Part shown: positions 63,894 to 64,000 of the stretch, one piece after another | Numbering within the stretch: the first letter of the stretch is position 1 | Layout of the letters: the number at the start of each line of letters is the position of its first letter | Translations under genes and position numbers: made by a program | Assembly (NCBI GenBank): GCA_019359435.1 | Contig: JAHHHI010000067.1 | Span: 1 to 64,000, forward strand | From: Kaiparowitsia implicata GSE-PSE-MK54-09C | GTDB lineage: Bacteria; Cyanobacteriota; Cyanobacteriia; Elainellales; Elainellaceae | Length of the DNA: 64,000 nucleotides | Reading direction: 5' to 3' | Notes under the pieces: model-generated | The model's input: only the letters and a program-made list of their open reading frames with translations | Database searches by the model: none | Told to the model about the DNA's origin: nothing

Positions 63894-64000
63894 TCAGGGT
63901 TTGTTCGCTCTTGCACTTGACTCGGCGACTAGAGTCTGAATATGACGTCGCACGAGATAGCGCTGCTGCTCGGGATCAAACTGCTCCGGGTTGATGACGA
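63894..64000 (-). CDS. C-terminal end of an unidentified protein (partial)
   Basis: The minus strand from the window edge encodes VINPEQFDPEQQRYLVRRHI then QTLVAESSARANKP and a TGA stop. The helical, charged character and the convergent hairpin support a real gene end. Too little is visible to name it. Confidence 0.5.
   Translation of the reverse strand, partial: VINPEQFDPEQQRYLVRRHIQTLVAESSARANKP

Overview
This is a cyanobacterial chromosome segment. The evidence is a phycobilisome core gene (apcF), cytochrome b6f and photosystem II small subunits (petM, psbH, psbN), the PSII assembly factor ycf39, an NtcA-type glnA promoter, many cyanobacteria-restricted small proteins (DUF2358, DUF4327, DUF3146, DUF1997), and the HIP1 octamer GCGATCGC scattered densely over both strands. 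The gene content and moderately high GC fit a Leptolyngbya- or Nodosilinea-like lineage, but the genus is a guess.

Layout. 1-6.5 kb: a truncated transposase abutting a 41-bp inverted repeat, a TonB-like protein, a DUF2358 protein, an ArsA ATPase with a C-terminal HSP20-like domain, a 91-bp MITE, a membrane protein, a pentapeptide-repeat protein and a TIGR01777 epimerase. 6.5-11.3 kb: a large cyanobacterial protein of unknown function, a DUF1499 protein and a threonine dehydratase. 11.3-17.2 kb: apcF, glnA, ycf39, an orphan SmtB-type metal sensor, and an IS1-family element inserted at the sensor's stop codon. 17.4-24 kb: petM, pdxA, several small conserved proteins, pth, tatA and the divergent psbH/psbN pair. 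24-34 kb: an exported nuclease, a DUF697 GTPase, rpsU, acylphosphatase, groES-groEL under a perfect CIRCE operator, a 2OG-Fe(II) oxygenase and cofH. 34-44 kb: a STAS protein, a TIGR03960 radical SAM protein, rne-rnhB and pheA. 44-50.5 kb: the str cluster read leftwards (rpsL, rpsG, fusA, tuf, rpsJ) followed by a Lon-substrate-domain protein. 50.6-64 kb: an IscA-like protein, a LOG-family protein, trpC, lpdA, an rRNA/tRNA methyltransferase, tRNA-Leu(CAG), murA, and a divergent pair of glycoside hydrolases (GH57 and GH116).

Most genes are housekeeping. I found no defence island, prophage, CRISPR array or secondary-metabolite cluster. The unusual content is between genes. There is a family of about 127-bp elements with imperfect terminal inverted repeats and two internal 20-bp hairpins whose bases covary between copies. 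A 91-bp MITE shares ends and target-site length with the local IS1-family element. A second MITE and many unrelated long perfect palindromes also lie downstream of genes. Several mobile elements sit exactly on or beside stop codons. murA has no ATG, GTG or TTG start that preserves its conserved N-terminus and seems to start at ATT behind a strong Shine-Dalgarno sequence. Several genes shorter than 60 codons (petM, psbN, rpsU) were found by reading intergenic DNA directly.
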